Assembly (NCBI RefSeq): GCF_031877795.1
Contig: NC_133938.1
Location: 13,114,920 to 13,178,919 of the forward strand
Source: Strix aluco
Taxonomy: Eukaryota; Chordata; Aves; Strigiformes; Strigidae
Length of the DNA stretch: 64,000 nt
Direction: 5' to 3'
A program made the translations under genes and the position numbers. Of this stretch, positions 37,543-48,912 are shown piece after piece; within the stretch, counting starts at the first letter, position 1; each line of letters opens with the position of its first letter. The notes beneath the pieces are model-generated. The model saw only the letters and a list, made by a program, of their open reading frames with translations. It did no database searches and was not told the origin of the DNA.

Positions 37543-40500
37543 TTATTTAGTGATCTCTGTTTGCCGGCGTGGGAAGTAGAGTCTGCAATCGGTACGGTCC
37601 ATCTGAATCTGGGAAAGAAAAATAATGAATAGTCATGAGCTTTTACTAGAATTAGCAGTAGTAATCCCTCCTAAGAGTGACACACGGTGTTCTTGCTGCT
37701 GAGAAATGCCCAAGTGACAAATGAGAGAATATACTGTTCACTGATTCATTACAGTAGAACCTGGTGAAAAAGGAAAACTTAACATATGAAATAGCATTGT
37801 GAGTCCTGACTATAAATTTAACTCCCTTCCCTACACACAAATTTAGTTGCCTCTTTCCTGCCAGTCTAATTGTACCACTAGTATCTAACAGTGTAAATCA
37901 TTGCTGGGATGTCTGTCTCTGTCTAGCCTTGTCACGAGTAACAAGTTTACCTGAAGTGTAATATGAAAAGTTGCAAAAGACTATCTTATTTATCTTAGTT
38001 TTCTTTGTAACAGGCCAAAATTAATCAGGCTCTCATTTGCCTTTCTCAAAACTAATCTAAAAAGTCAGTCATCGTCACAGCTACTCATTTGTCAGATATG
38101 AATGATTGATGTCTTGGCTTGTTAATAAGACTTCTTTTCCTCCTGTTTATTCATGCTTCCCCAAATGAGTCCTCACTGATGTATTCTGCCTTGGATATAA
38201 TTAGCTGATTATTAATTTCATGGTTCTGCTTACAATTTGTTTGAAAGATGCTGTACAGCAGCACATTTTTTTTCACAGTACTTATGTATGTCACTTCACA
38301 TTGCTCGCTACACCATTTCTCATGGGTGAATGCTTTAATAAACAGCCATGATTACATATGTGGCATTTGGCAATATGTTTGGGCTTGACTGTCACTGTGG
38401 ATATTTTGCATGCAAGTTTCTCAGGGGAAGTCTACTGTTCCTGTGTGCACAAGCCTATGCCAGTGTGAAGAGTCCTCTTAGGTGTAAATTTTAAAAATTT
38501 GTTATCCATGAACAGCTCTGCTCATTCCTAGTCATTCCTGTTTTCTGTGTTTGTCACAATTTATTTTCTTGCATGAATATCTTTCAGGGTGATGGGCTGC
38601 ACCTCTCTGAATCCTGCAAAGAGCCAAGTCCTTAAGCACCCTACTCACCAAAGGTGTTGTGTTCCAGCCAATTTCTTGGCTTTCAGTTTGTGGCTCTGAA
38701 TATTTCTTTGTTGGCTCCAGTGCTGCGTGGTGAATAAGATTCAGAAACTTGGCTGTTGGTTTGAGACACAAATACAAATGAAAGAAGGCAGATTTAAAAA
38801 ACAGTCACCTGTGGTTGTGTGTTAGAATGGGACATCCTAACACTGTGCAAGCAATAGCAAGAAAGCTGAGGTTGAAGACAACCTCTGTGCTTCTGTGAAT
38901 GATCTTGTAAAAGAACGCACGGTGGCATTTCTACTCAAATTTATTGTGATGAAGTTTCAAGATTTGCCTGCCTATATTGTCCTGTTAATTCTGTCATCCC
39001 TGTCTACCATATTGTAACATCTTTTCTTATACCACATCTAGTATCCACCAGTGCTCTATGTTAGCTCTCCTCTTTCTCATTTGCCTGAGACCTGCTGCCT
39101 TTTCCTGTTTTGGTTTTCTTTCACCCCTAATTCTTGACTAGAACAGGCCAACCTGAACTGACTGTTAAGGTTTTTAGACAAAATTGGCATGTTAGAAATA
39201 AGGGAGCAGCTGCTGTAAGGTTCCTGTTACTAGTGCTGTAAAGCAACACTTGGCAGCCATTTCAGCAGTTTATTGTATGTGGTGGTTAGTTAGAATTTGC
39301 AATGGCTGGCAACATGTATGTATAAAACATGTTTCTAAATTTTTTTTGTTTTCCCCTGAAAGAGGTTTAGATTCTCAAGCAGAATTTTATAGTATGATAA
39401 CTAAAAAAACCCCAAAACCATAATTGCGTGAACGCAAGCTTGTATTGATAATGAAAACTAACGGGAAACGGCCTTAAAGTGGAAAAAAGCCTGCACAAAC
39501 CATGAAGGAGTTTAACTTTCTTACATTGTTACAGGGGTGTTTCCACATGTGTCATCTTCTAGACTAATTGGAATTTTAAAATCTTATTTATCAGTCTTCT
39601 GATGTAATTATCCCAAGCTGTTCAGAGATTTCTTACCATCTGCTGGCTCTTCTATATTATCATGCCAAGACATAGGTTTCTTGGTGATCGTGTGAACTGG
39701 AAAGAAATGATGCAGGTGAATTACTTTAATGTGAATTTAACATCACAGCCAGGTATAGGATATCTATCATTGCAAATGTTGGTTTTGATTATTCCCCAGT
39801 CTGGGCCCAGCTACTTCAGTGAAGTTGTAAAGGAAGAACAGCATGTGAACAGAACAAAATGAGTTGAGAGTACTGACTAATAGCAGCTTCCCAGAAAGGG
39901 AAAGAGGGTTAAACATTCTAAAGGCCCTTCTACTGGATGCTGCCTGCATTCACCACAGCAAAGTTCCACCCCACCCAAGTGATGGCCTAAAGAGTGCCAA
40001 GTTTCAGGAAATTATTTTCCTTGGGTTTGTTTTTGTTTTATTGTAAAAGCTAGGCCTGAGTGAATCTATCCACATCACCTGTCTGTTCCAGCACAGATTA
40101 TGATATTCTGTGACTTGTCAGGTAGAAATCAGCCTGAGGGCTGAAGAATCACAGTATAATGTTGGGGCGCTCTACCTCACCTTAGCTCTGTGTTGTTCAC
40201 TCAGGATCTATGGGTTCCAGAGCCTCAATAGTCACCTCACATCTACACGTTCACTAAGGTGCTATCTAATCTGGGCAAATGGGTCACCGTTCTGTCTTTG
40301 AGGGTGCAGACTGGTTCCTTAAGCAAAGGAAAAGCCCAGGGGTTGCTCCTTCCAGATCTACCCCTCTCACTGGCCACTGCTGGCGTTCTTGGGTGCAGCT
40401 GCTGGTCTCAGATGCAGCTGAGCGCCTCACGCGGGCAGCCCCACGAGCCCTCCCCAGCCCCGCGGCTCGGTGCACGCCTGTCTTGCCCTCGGGCCTTCAC

Positions 40501-40676
40501 GCCCGTTCTCTGTGACCGTGGGGCCGTCCGCGCGCCGCCTCACCGCGGTGGAGCGGGTTCACGTTGTACTGCGTGTGCAGCCTCTGGCACTGCCGCTCCT
40601 TCCGCACCCGCTCGCACAGGAGCTGGTTCTGCCGCACCGGGTCCAGCGGCTCCCTCTCCGCGCTGCGGGCGGCCAT
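37543..40676 (-). CDS. CFAP144: CFAP144 (FAM183A), ciliary microtubule inner protein, 4 exons
   Basis: Minus-strand exons 40544-40676, 39637-39696, 38649-38752 and 37543-37608 join in frame (splice phases 1, 1, 0) to 120 residues. The protein begins [20 protein letters not shown] and contains the family signatures [30 protein letters not shown] and [11 protein letters not shown], then [11 protein letters not shown]. Its last exon reads [18 protein letters not shown] then stop. Human FAM183A has 134 residues and continues past the ITxYK block, so this protein is about 14 residues shorter at the C-terminus. CFAP144 is a small protein inside axonemal doublet microtubules. It lies head to head with PIF1 and has an X-box just upstream. 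Confidence 0.93.
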
Positions 40677-40702
40677 GGCCTCGCCGGGCTACGCGGCGGC
40701 CC

Positions 40703-40715
40703 GTAGCCTGGCAAC
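40703..40715. promoter_or_regulatory. RFX X-box in the CFAP144 promoter
   Basis: GTAGCCTGGCAAC fits GTNRCC-N(0-3)-RGYAAC at every position with a 1-base spacer. It ends 26 bp upstream of the CFAP144 ATG, nearly the same placement as the X-box at CFAP57. Confidence 0.72.
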
Positions 40716-40718
40716 GCC

Positions 40719-40726
40719 TCACGTGA
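40719..40726. promoter_or_regulatory. Palindromic E-box TCACGTGA
   Basis: A perfect 8-bp palindrome around CACGTG, the form preferred by USF and MiT/TFE-type bHLH-zip factors, lies 3 bp from the X-box. Which gene it serves is not evident. Confidence 0.5.
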
Positions 40727-40793
40727 TCCCCCACGAGGCCGATGGTTGGCCCGTCTGGTGCCCCGCCCCCCTCCCCCGCCCTTCCCGCCTCCT

Positions 40794-40829
40794 ATTGGCC
40801 GTCGCGTTAAAGCCCCCGGCGCTGATTGG
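40794..40829 (-). promoter_or_regulatory. Two inverted CCAAT boxes (NF-Y type) upstream of PIF1
   Basis: ATTGG occurs at 40794-40798 (ctattggcc) and 40825-40829 (tgattggcgg), exactly 31 bp apart start to start, about three helical turns. That spacing is typical of NF-Y-bound promoters of G2/M genes. Confidence 0.65.
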
Positions 40830-40849
40830 CGGCGGGTGCACGCGGAGGG

Positions 40850-40855
40850 TTTGAA
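40850..40855 (+). promoter_or_regulatory. PIF1: CHR-like element TTTGAA upstream of PIF1
   Basis: TTTGAA, the canonical cell cycle genes homology region, lies 15 bp before the PIF1 ATG and 20 bp after the nearer CCAAT box. CHR elements recruit DREAM and MuvB complexes to confine expression to late S/G2/M, which agrees with the known cell-cycle control of PIF1. Confidence 0.55.
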
Positions 40856-40870
40856 CGGCCGGTGGGGCTG

Positions 40871-43800
40871 ATGGAGGACGCGGGGCTGCGCTGCACGGTG
40901 GCGGTGGAGCAGCCACTGCCGGGGGCACAGGCCCCGCGGCGCCGCGTGATGCGGGGCGCGCTGGTGCTGCTGGGCCGCAATGAGCTGCGGCGGCCGGTTC
41001 TGCGGGTGGTCGGGGGCGGTGGGGCGCCGGCGCTGAGCTTCGCGCTGGCCGGTGACGCCGTGCGGCTCTTCACGCGGTTCGCGGGTGAAGGGCGGGCGGC
41101 GGTGCGGGTCGGGCCGGGCGGCGCCCAGGTCCTGCTCTCTGACTGCCCCCCAGACGCGCTGCGCCGCTTCCTCCGCCTCCTGCGGCTCAAGGTGACCGCC
41201 GGGCCGCGGGGCGCGCCGCGCAGCCCCCGCCTGCTGGAGCGGCCGCCGCCGGCCTTTGCGGTCATCAGCCCACTGCAGGAGCGAGACCTGCTGCGCGCCC
41301 CCGGCCGCCTCCGCGGAGGGGAACGCCCGGCGGAGGTGAGTCCCGGGGCGACGGGGCCCCGGTTACCGGCCTCGGTTACCGGCCCCACCCTCATAGCACG
41401 CCACCGCCCGTCCCGCAGGAGCCCCGCGCGGAGAGGCGGCCCCCGACGAGGCTCTCGGCGGAGCAGGAGGCGGTGCTGGACGCCGTGCGGAGCGGGAAGA
41501 GCATCTTCTTCACCGGCTGTGCGGGTGAGGGGGCCGGGGTGGCTGCCGCCGGGTAAGGTACTCGGGCCTCGCCGCTGACCTGCTGCTTCTCTCTCCGCCA
41601 AGGGACCGGGAAGTCGTTCCTGCTGAAGAAGATCGTGGGTTCCCTCCCTCCGAAGAGCACCTACGCCACGGCCAGCACGGGAGTGGCGGCGTGCCACATC
41701 GGCGGCACCACTCTCCATGCCTTTGCAGGTAATGGTCCGCCTGATAGGGAGGCGCTGGGAGCTCTTGCTCCTGTCCCAAAGAGTCTGGAGCTTCCCAAAG
41801 CTTTACTTTCTCCTCCTGCTAGGGATCGGCTCTGGGAAGGCATCGCTGGAACAGTGTATTCAGCTGGCAGAGAGGCCTGGGGTGCGCCAGCACTGGCTGG
41901 CCTGCCAGCACTTAATTATCGATGAGATCTCAATGGTGGATGGCAAGTTCTTTGACAGGCTGGAGGCAGTGGCGAGGTGAGTGATCATCTGGTCAAACAA
42001 CTGACAGAAATCGATTTCCCTAAATTTCCAGGCAGCTTTCTTCCTCTGGTTATGTGCATGGATACAAGGCAACCACCAGCGCAGGACTGGAAGGAAGCGT
42101 GAAATCATAGCCAGCCTCTGGGCAGATAGGTTTTGATCATGTTCCCCTCCCAGCTGTGGCTGTTCTGGTTGCTATTTCTATCTTTGGAGCCAAGTGTTGT
42201 CTATAGAACTGAGTCCAGAATCCAGCTGTCTATTTATGCTGTGCCCAGCAGTTCTCTCTTGCAGAGAGAAGCAGCTGTGGTACAACAGTTACCAAAGAAC
42301 CAAGAGTGATAATGACATCTGGGGTGGGTAAGCAAAGTAAATTTAGTGTCTTGTAATAGCACTGCTTAATTATTTGAACTCTTCTGACACAGCTGAGGAT
42401 AATCATCTTTTACTGCAGGTGGTGTATGCTTAAATATAGTGATAGACTAAGAAGTAAATTCTGAGACCTGACTATGTCCAGGTCCTGGAGGACATTCAAA
42501 ATTTCTCCTCTCTTCCCTCCCTTCCAGGGCAGTCAGAAAGCGGGATGAGCCTTTTGGAGGAATTCAGCTAATCATCTGTGGGGACTTCTTGCAGCTACCC
42601 CCAGTCTGCAAGGCTAATGAAGAAACTAAGTTCTGCTTCCAGGTACAAAACTGTTCCTAAACTCATTCTTGTACTTCAGGTCTGCCTCTTTCTTAACAAT
42701 AGAATGATTTGCCAGGCAAAAAGCTGGAGGAAATGCATCCACATAAACATGGAGCTGACTGAAGTGCGGCGACAGACCGACAAGACCTTTGTCTCACTCC
42801 TGAGTGCAGTCCGTTTGGGCAGGTGAGGAGAAATGGAGCTCTCTTTGTAATCTCTGCTCCCTACTGATGGAGCAGAGAAAAGGGTGGTTTGTCACTTCTC
42901 TGCTCTGTCAGGAGTGTGTGGCTGGGGACAATAGCTATAAATGCTTTAGTCAATGTAAGCAGGTTTCACGTATGCTGCTCTGGTAAGGAACGAGCCTTTC
43001 TAGGGTCCCTCTCTGCAACTTCTGCTAAGAAATTCAATGGATCCTGAGCTGGCAGGGCTGGGACACACACTTGCACTGCTCTCCAACTCTTGTAGTTATC
43101 TTTCTCTATCCTTCTCTCTAGGGGCCTGGGGCTTGCATAGCCTGATCCAGCTGTGTGGAGGTTACTGCTGCTTAGGACCTGTTCCTGATCACTTTAAATA
43201 CTAATCCCTTTTTCCTGGTTACCAGGTGCACAGAGGAGGTTACCAGACAGCTGATGCAGACCGCTGCGAACAGGTCTGAACGTGATGGGATCCTGGCTAC
43301 ACGGCTCTGCACCCATAAAGATGATGTGGAAATAACTAATGAGAGACGCTTGCAACAGCTATCAGGTGACCTCCTTGGAGGAAACTGCTGACTTTGGGGC
43401 TGAGGTCTGAGTGGCTGCAATGGGGATGCTGTGATGTCAGGAGGAACTGGTCTGTCATGCACAGCATCACCAGTCCCAGCTCTGTGTGTTGGAATTGAGC
43501 TGCCCAGGGAAAAACTTCCCAGCTTTTTGCTTTAAAATCCACACTGTTACTTCTTGGTGTGTAATAGACAGTGAGCTCATTGCTTGCTGTGAGGTAGGGT
43601 GGGTCATTTATTGCCTCCATACCCCTTCTTTTTCTTTGTATAGCATCTCAGAAAGGCCTTGCTCTATGCGGCCACAACTTGAATTAAGCGCTGTTTAATT
43701 TCTGCGTCCCTGTCTGGCCCTAGGATTCTTCCCTAGTCCTCTTTGGAGATCTATTGTTGGCAGCAAGTGAAACTGGTCATATGCTCAAACTGGTGACTAC

Positions 43801-46800
43801 TCAGTTCTTATTTACTGCTGGCCTTTGATTCCTGAGCCTTCTCACGCTCTGGGAGTTATGCTGGGAAGAGAGGCAATAGTGAGCTTTCTGCCATTAGATG
43901 TGACAAGGTTTGTGTGAAGATGTCCTACCAGCAGAGCAGAATGGATATTAAAAGAGGAATTGCTGTAGAAATAAATGCTGAGCCTCCCACAACACTGTAG
44001 AATATGTTCAATGTTTGCAATTTGTTACGCCTGTCTTTAACAGGAGAAGTGCACGCTTTTGAGGCTTTGGACAGTGACCCAATGCTAGTGAAGTTAATTG
44101 ATGCTCAGTGTCCTGTGGGTGGTAGAGTTGAGCTAAAGCTTGGAGCTCAGGTAAGTGTGTGTACATACATTTGTGAAAGACCAGTGGTTCAAATGGCATA
44201 AGAAAAATAAAGGTATAGCAGATTAATGTATAGAAAGCAGATTCTGTACAGAACAGCTATGCCAGGCCAACAGAAGACTCTATCCAAATCTTTATATTCT
44301 TTCTGCTTGGAATCTCATCCAGACAGAGAATTAGTTTGATTTTAGTGCAAGTTTATGTTTTGTGAACAGTGGTGACTGCTATGACTGATACACATTTCCA
44401 ATCAGGTTTAGAAGCATCCAGGTAGCAGAGAGCGCAGGCAGTCCTTGCCTGCAGTCTCAGCTCGGTACAGCAGCCCTCCTGACCTGTAAGGTTATGGCAC
44501 AGCTTGCCAAATTTGCAGGATTGGGCACCTTGCTGTGAGCTAGGGCTGTCAGAGTGGAAAGAATGCAGGATTGTGTTTACCAGCAGCAGTTTTGTCTTGG
44601 GAAGTTAGGTGTTCCCAGAATCTATATATGCCTAGGCTGGTTGGTGTTTGGGGAAAGGGTATCTGTTCCCTGGATCTGAGCTCACAGATGTGGACAGAAG
44701 CAGCTCAAGTAAAGTGTCCAGTGCTGCAGAATAATGTAGTTGAGAATCCTAGGAAGGGAAGGCTGTCAAATCATTTCAGTCAATTTGGAGACGGTGCTCT
44801 GTCCTGCAACAGAATGATGTGGTGCCGTGCTTATGCTTCCTGACTATAAGCTTACCTGCAGGTGGCTGAACAGGCTGTAAAGACAGTGCACTAAGGAATT
44901 TTTCTTTTTTTTTTTCTTTTTTTTTTTTTTCCTGTAGGTGATGCTAGCTAAGAATCTGGATGTGTCTCAAGGGCTGGTGAATGGGGCACGAGGAGTTGTT
45001 GTAGGATTTGAAAGTGAACAGAAGGGTAAGTAAGATTTTTGATCTTTTGTTGAAGGAAGAGGGGGGGGGGGGGAAAAAAACCAATTTATCATTGATGGCT
45101 GATGACTTGTTCATTTCGCTTACTGCTTGGTAAGAATAATTTGAGGGGAAGCAGGGGGGAGGTCGTCTCTGCAGTGAGAGCCTTGGAGCTCTCATGAGCT
45201 GTGATGTCATGTGCTGCATCAGCTGTAGCTATCTGTAGGGCCTCTTGTGTTTGCTTTTCTTTATTCTCTAAATGTGTATAATCATTTCCATTTCCTGTCT
45301 GTTCTGTTGAACAAAGTCTTAAAGGGTTTTGTTTGTTTTTCTCAGAGAATAATGTTCTGCTACCCGCAACATGTATTTTTCTCTGCATCTCATCTGATAA
45401 ATTACCTGACTTTAATTCTCCTGCTTAAGTAGGTTCCAAACATCATTTTGGGACATCCTATTTCCTGTGTGTGGGTTTAGGGTTTTTTTTTGGGGTGTGT
45501 GTGATTTTCTTTTTTTAATGCAGCCCTAAAAGTCATGAAAGACTGATGTGGGGAAGGAGGGGGGGAAAAAAAATAGTGTTCTTCGACTGCTGGCTTCCTG
45601 GCTGTTGAATGTCAGGAAAACATCCCTGTTTCTCTCCTCTTCCCATTCCTACAGGGCTGCCTAAGGTGAGGTTTCTCTGCGGGGTCACACAGGTCATCAA
45701 AATGGAGAAATGGGTCTTCAAAGGACCATCAGGAGTTCATCTGAGTCGTCAACAGTTGCCTTTAAAATTGGCATGGGCCATTTCCATTCACAAGAGTCAA
45801 GTGGGTGTTCTAATACAGCTGTCTGTAGACTTTTATACCATTGTAAGCCTTATTTCCTGGGTGAGGTTGCGTTGCTGATTAAAACAGGAGGGAAAACTGA
45901 AAGGCCCTTGTTGGGGGGGACCTCTAGAATATGTGTGTCTAGCTGCGGAGAAGGTAGTGCCTCTTCTGCTTGTGATGCTTGTCTAGAGGGTCAAGGATGG
46001 GCTAGCAATACCACTAGAGTTTCCATCTGCATATCCATATTCATCTGCATAGCTGGTGTTAGAGTCTAAAGCAGCATTATTTACCACTGTGGGCTGATTA
46101 GGGTAGTGTTTCCCTGATGGTCATCAGCATTAGTGACCCTGAGGCTTGCAGTGTACCTGAGGAAGCTGCAGCTGTGCCCTTTGGGCTAGACTCCCCCTTT
46201 GGTGTATGTTGGGTTTTTTTCAATGTAACTAATACAGTTCATACCTTTCCAGAAAACTTCATATGCATTGATAAATACATGTCTTGGTATTAGACCTGTG
46301 AGTTTGTTCCCATGCCACTGCTTAAACCAGGCCATGTTGTAAATTCTGCTGTCTCCTGGGGTGTCTCCTGGTGCAGACAGGGCTGGCCAGGCCTAACCCA
46401 AACTCTGCCTCAGTTGGTCTGCCTGAGGACTGCTTAGAGACTGGTGGCTGCTCCAGTTAATTACTAGGAGTGAAAACAGCAGGACTTTTCCTGCTGTGAT
46501 GATTATATGGGATTTGTGGACTTTCACACAACAAGCAGCTCACTAGTTAGTGGGCCCTACTGTCTGCTAGCAATTTCCTGATGGTGGAAAACTGTCCTTT
46601 TCTTTCTACTGACTCCCATCTTTTAATCAGTTACACCGTCAAACAAGACATTTCCTTTTTTTTAATCAAGTCCATACACCAAGGATGGTACCTTTGACAG
46701 ACTCACAGGACAGGTTAGTGTTGATACAGCACAGTGTTCTTTTTTGTTTGTTGTTTTTTTTTAACAAACTTCTCCATGTCTTTGATAGGGCATGTCTTTA

Positions 46801-47362
46801 GACTGTGTGGAAATCTCCCTGTCTCGTGTCTTTGAAAGTGGACAGGCTTATGTAGCCCTCTCCCGAGCCCGTAGCCTTGCAGGTCTCCGTGTTCTGGATT
46901 TTGATCCAAAAGTAGTGAGAGCTGACCCTTCTGTGTTGCAGTTCTATAGACAGCTGAGACATCATCAACTTCTAACCCAGGTAAAGAAAAATACTTTGCT
47001 AGGAAAGCCTGCCTTGTGCAACCAGGATGAGAGATGTTTTCCTGAGATGCTACTCTTTTTCTTCCGAAGCAAGACAATTCAAATTAAAACTTGTAGTGGC
47101 AAGAGATGAAACTGCAGAGAGGGAATGTGGTGGGACAGCTCTTGGTGGTAAAATATCTGCTATAGTGCTGGGATTGTATAACACTACCTGGCCCTGTGGG
47201 TGAAAGGCTGTGTTGGGATTCTTTGATCCTCTTCTTGCTGTAAGAACTGAAGGGGAAGTGGGCATACAAGAGATCTATAATTTTTTTTTTTCCTCCCCCT
47301 GCCAGGATTCACTACACACCCATTCAGGTGCTGATGAGAAGGAGAACTGGAAATGCAGCTGA
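40871..47362 (+). CDS. PIF1: PIF1 5'-to-3' DNA helicase, 12 exons
   Basis: Exons 40871-41335, 41419-41524, 41603-41728, 41823-41976, 42528-42642, 42716-42822, 43226-43365, 44044-44150, 44938-45025, 45655-45800, 46789-46980 and 47306-47362 join in frame to 600 residues (human 641). An N-terminal domain ([24 protein letters not shown]) precedes the SF1B helicase core: Walker A GCAGTGKS at 188-195, [25 protein letters not shown] at 266-270, GDFLQLPPV at 302-310, [11 protein letters not shown] ending at 519 and QAYVALSRA at 537-545. All catalytic residues expected for the family are present. PIF1 unwinds G-quadruplexes and RNA-DNA hybrids, limits telomerase, and acts in nuclei and mitochondria. 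The linker before Walker A and the C-terminal tail are shorter than in human. Exon 1 is extremely GC-rich; later exons are not. Confidence 0.97.
45061..45080 (+). repeat. G13-A7 homopolymer tract in PIF1 intron 9
   Basis: A run of about 13 G followed by 7 A lies 36 bp after the exon 9 donor. It resembles the similar tract near 54.27 kb. The exact length should be treated with caution. Confidence 0.6.
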
Positions 47363-47496
47363 GAGTGCTCTTCTGGCCTCTGTGAGGCATCTACACAAAC
47401 TGCTGAGTTGCAGTGATCTTGATATTGAGTATATGTGATAACACAGATAAATTCAAAGGAATTTTTTTTAGATGTTTGCTTCATTCAGCTGACTCT

Positions 47497-47592
47497 GGAT
47501 GTGTAGATGTGTCCCTGTCTTGTGTCTCTGAAATTTGGAAGGCTTCTGTAGTCCCCTTCTGGGCCCATAGCCTTGAGTACTTCTGTGTCACA
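47497..47592 (+). pseudogene. PIF1: Decayed duplicate of PIF1 exon 11 in the 3' region
   Basis: Bases 47497-47576 align without gaps to 46801-46880 in PIF1 exon 11; counting by eye, about 60 of 80 bases agree. The same frame reads CVDVSLSCVSEIWKASVV against [18 protein letters not shown] in the real exon, so motif VI (YVALSRA) is lost in the copy. The copy lies after the terminal coding exon, inside the likely 3' UTR. The nearest acceptor-like site (cattcag ending at 47488) would bring a stop into frame in phase 0, so it is unlikely to act as an alternative exon. It looks like an old tandem exon duplication about 700 bp apart. Confidence 0.72.
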
Positions 47593-48022
47593 GATGCAAC
47601 TCTAGCAAAGAAAATGACTGAATGAGAATGTGCCTGAGGGACCTTCCTACAGTTCTATTCTATCTGCCTGGTTACATTTTATTCTCCACATATGTAGACT
47701 GCAACTTATGCGCCTGCCTTCAAGTATACCACAGTGGAGAGATGGAAGGTGTGTGTCCTCTTTTCCTGGATGGATTGGACCTGTTCACAAGAGCTGCTGA
47801 CACAAGTGAAAGCAGTTATAAGTATCTGGAATTCATGCCTGATTCTCCTGCAAGCGAGAAGCTGCCAGGAGCTGGGCTATCACTTCAGAGCCTGCTGGGG
47901 TGTTCTTGCCTCCCAGATGCTTAACACCAGGAGGCTTTGCATAACTTCCTCCACAAGCAGAACTGTAAGAGTTATACATTGCCTGTTATGCTGATACATA
48001 GCCTTTTTATTAGTCTGCATAT

Positions 48023-48028
48023 AATAAA
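48023..48028 (+). terminator. PIF1: Candidate PIF1 polyadenylation signal (AATAAA)
   Basis: AATAAA is followed by a T-rich stretch about 660 bp after the PIF1 stop codon. Another AATAAA at 48386-48391 could serve a longer transcript. Confidence 0.5.
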
Positions 48029-48912
48029 ATGTGAATTTTTTTATTTTTTTAACCTGAGATGAGCTGGCACTGTTTCAAAATAGGAGGAAGTCCTATATTT
48101 TATATCCATAGTTATGGAACTACAGGGATTGTGAAGATCCATTAACCCATTAACAAGAAAGGAGTGAGAGGAGATGGGTGCTGGTGGGAGCTTCTCTTGT
48201 TTAAACATGAGGCTTGCTCAAATGGGAGGGACCTTCTGCTGGAGACAATGTACCTGACTAATAAGGTAGAATTTTAATGTGTAATAGAGAATACTGGCCA
48301 AGGACATGTGAAGTGAGCTGTAACTTCACCTGTTTCAGCAAAAGTAAAGATGAGTAGAACTAATGTACTGTCTTTTTGAAACCTTAATAAAGGAGAAGCT
48401 TTGGTCTTTTTTTTTTTTTTTGGCACATTGCTTAAAGCTCAAGTAATGTATATTTTTTTTTAAAATGTTTAACATGTGGGAATAATGTGAAATATCAACA
48501 TCCAGCTGGAACTTGTCTCTTACAGGGGAGTGTCTCTATAACAGTCTCTGTAGTTTGAGCAAGTTGAAGGCCACTTCTTGGCAGCTTCTCTCCTTAAAGC
48601 CAGGGAAGGATGTTGACTAGCCAGTGGTTAACATAACAGAAAACAGATTTTCGTAGGATTTTGAAATGTATTTAAGTGGGGTTTGTTTTTTTTTTTTTTT
48701 AATGGGCTTGAGGGCTAGAGTTTTGGAGGAAGTAGTAGTAAAAGTCAGAAGTGTAAGAATTACTCAGAGGTGTTTACGCTTAAGAAAGGGTTTTCAATGT
48801 ATCAGCACATTGTTTCTTCAAAGAAGTCTGGTGGGGAGTAGGTGGAAGTACCTGAAGCTGGGGCTGGAGTCTGTGGAAGGCGAGACCCTTCCCTTCACAC
48901 TGTATGCTGTTC

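Larger units (their letters stand above)
40677..40870. promoter_or_regulatory. Bidirectional promoter CFAP144 / PIF1
   Basis: The 194 bp between the two start codons are CpG-rich and TATA-less. The CFAP144 side has an X-box and a TCACGTGA E-box (40719-40726). The middle has GC boxes (about 40760-40790). The PIF1 side has two inverted CCAAT boxes and a CHR-like motif. The ciliary and cell-cycle elements are thus spatially separated, each next to its gene. Confidence 0.82.

Noticed and set aside
40470-40854. Open frames overlapping the CFAP144/PIF1 promoter on both strands
   Set aside because: They arise from the GC-rich composition, where stops are rare, and do not match any protein. The true exons are fixed by homology and splice phase.
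40826-40870. PIF1 start at 40826 (15 codons upstream)
   Set aside because: That start is a TTG and lies in the promoter over a CCAAT box. The ATG at 40871 fits the family N-terminus followed by LRCTVAVEQ.
46981-47109. Read-through of PIF1 exon 11 giving a different C-terminus
   Set aside because: The frame stays open for 42 codons past the donor, but the GTAAAG donor, the good acceptor at 47305 and the human-like acidic DEKEN tail of exon 12 favour splicing.
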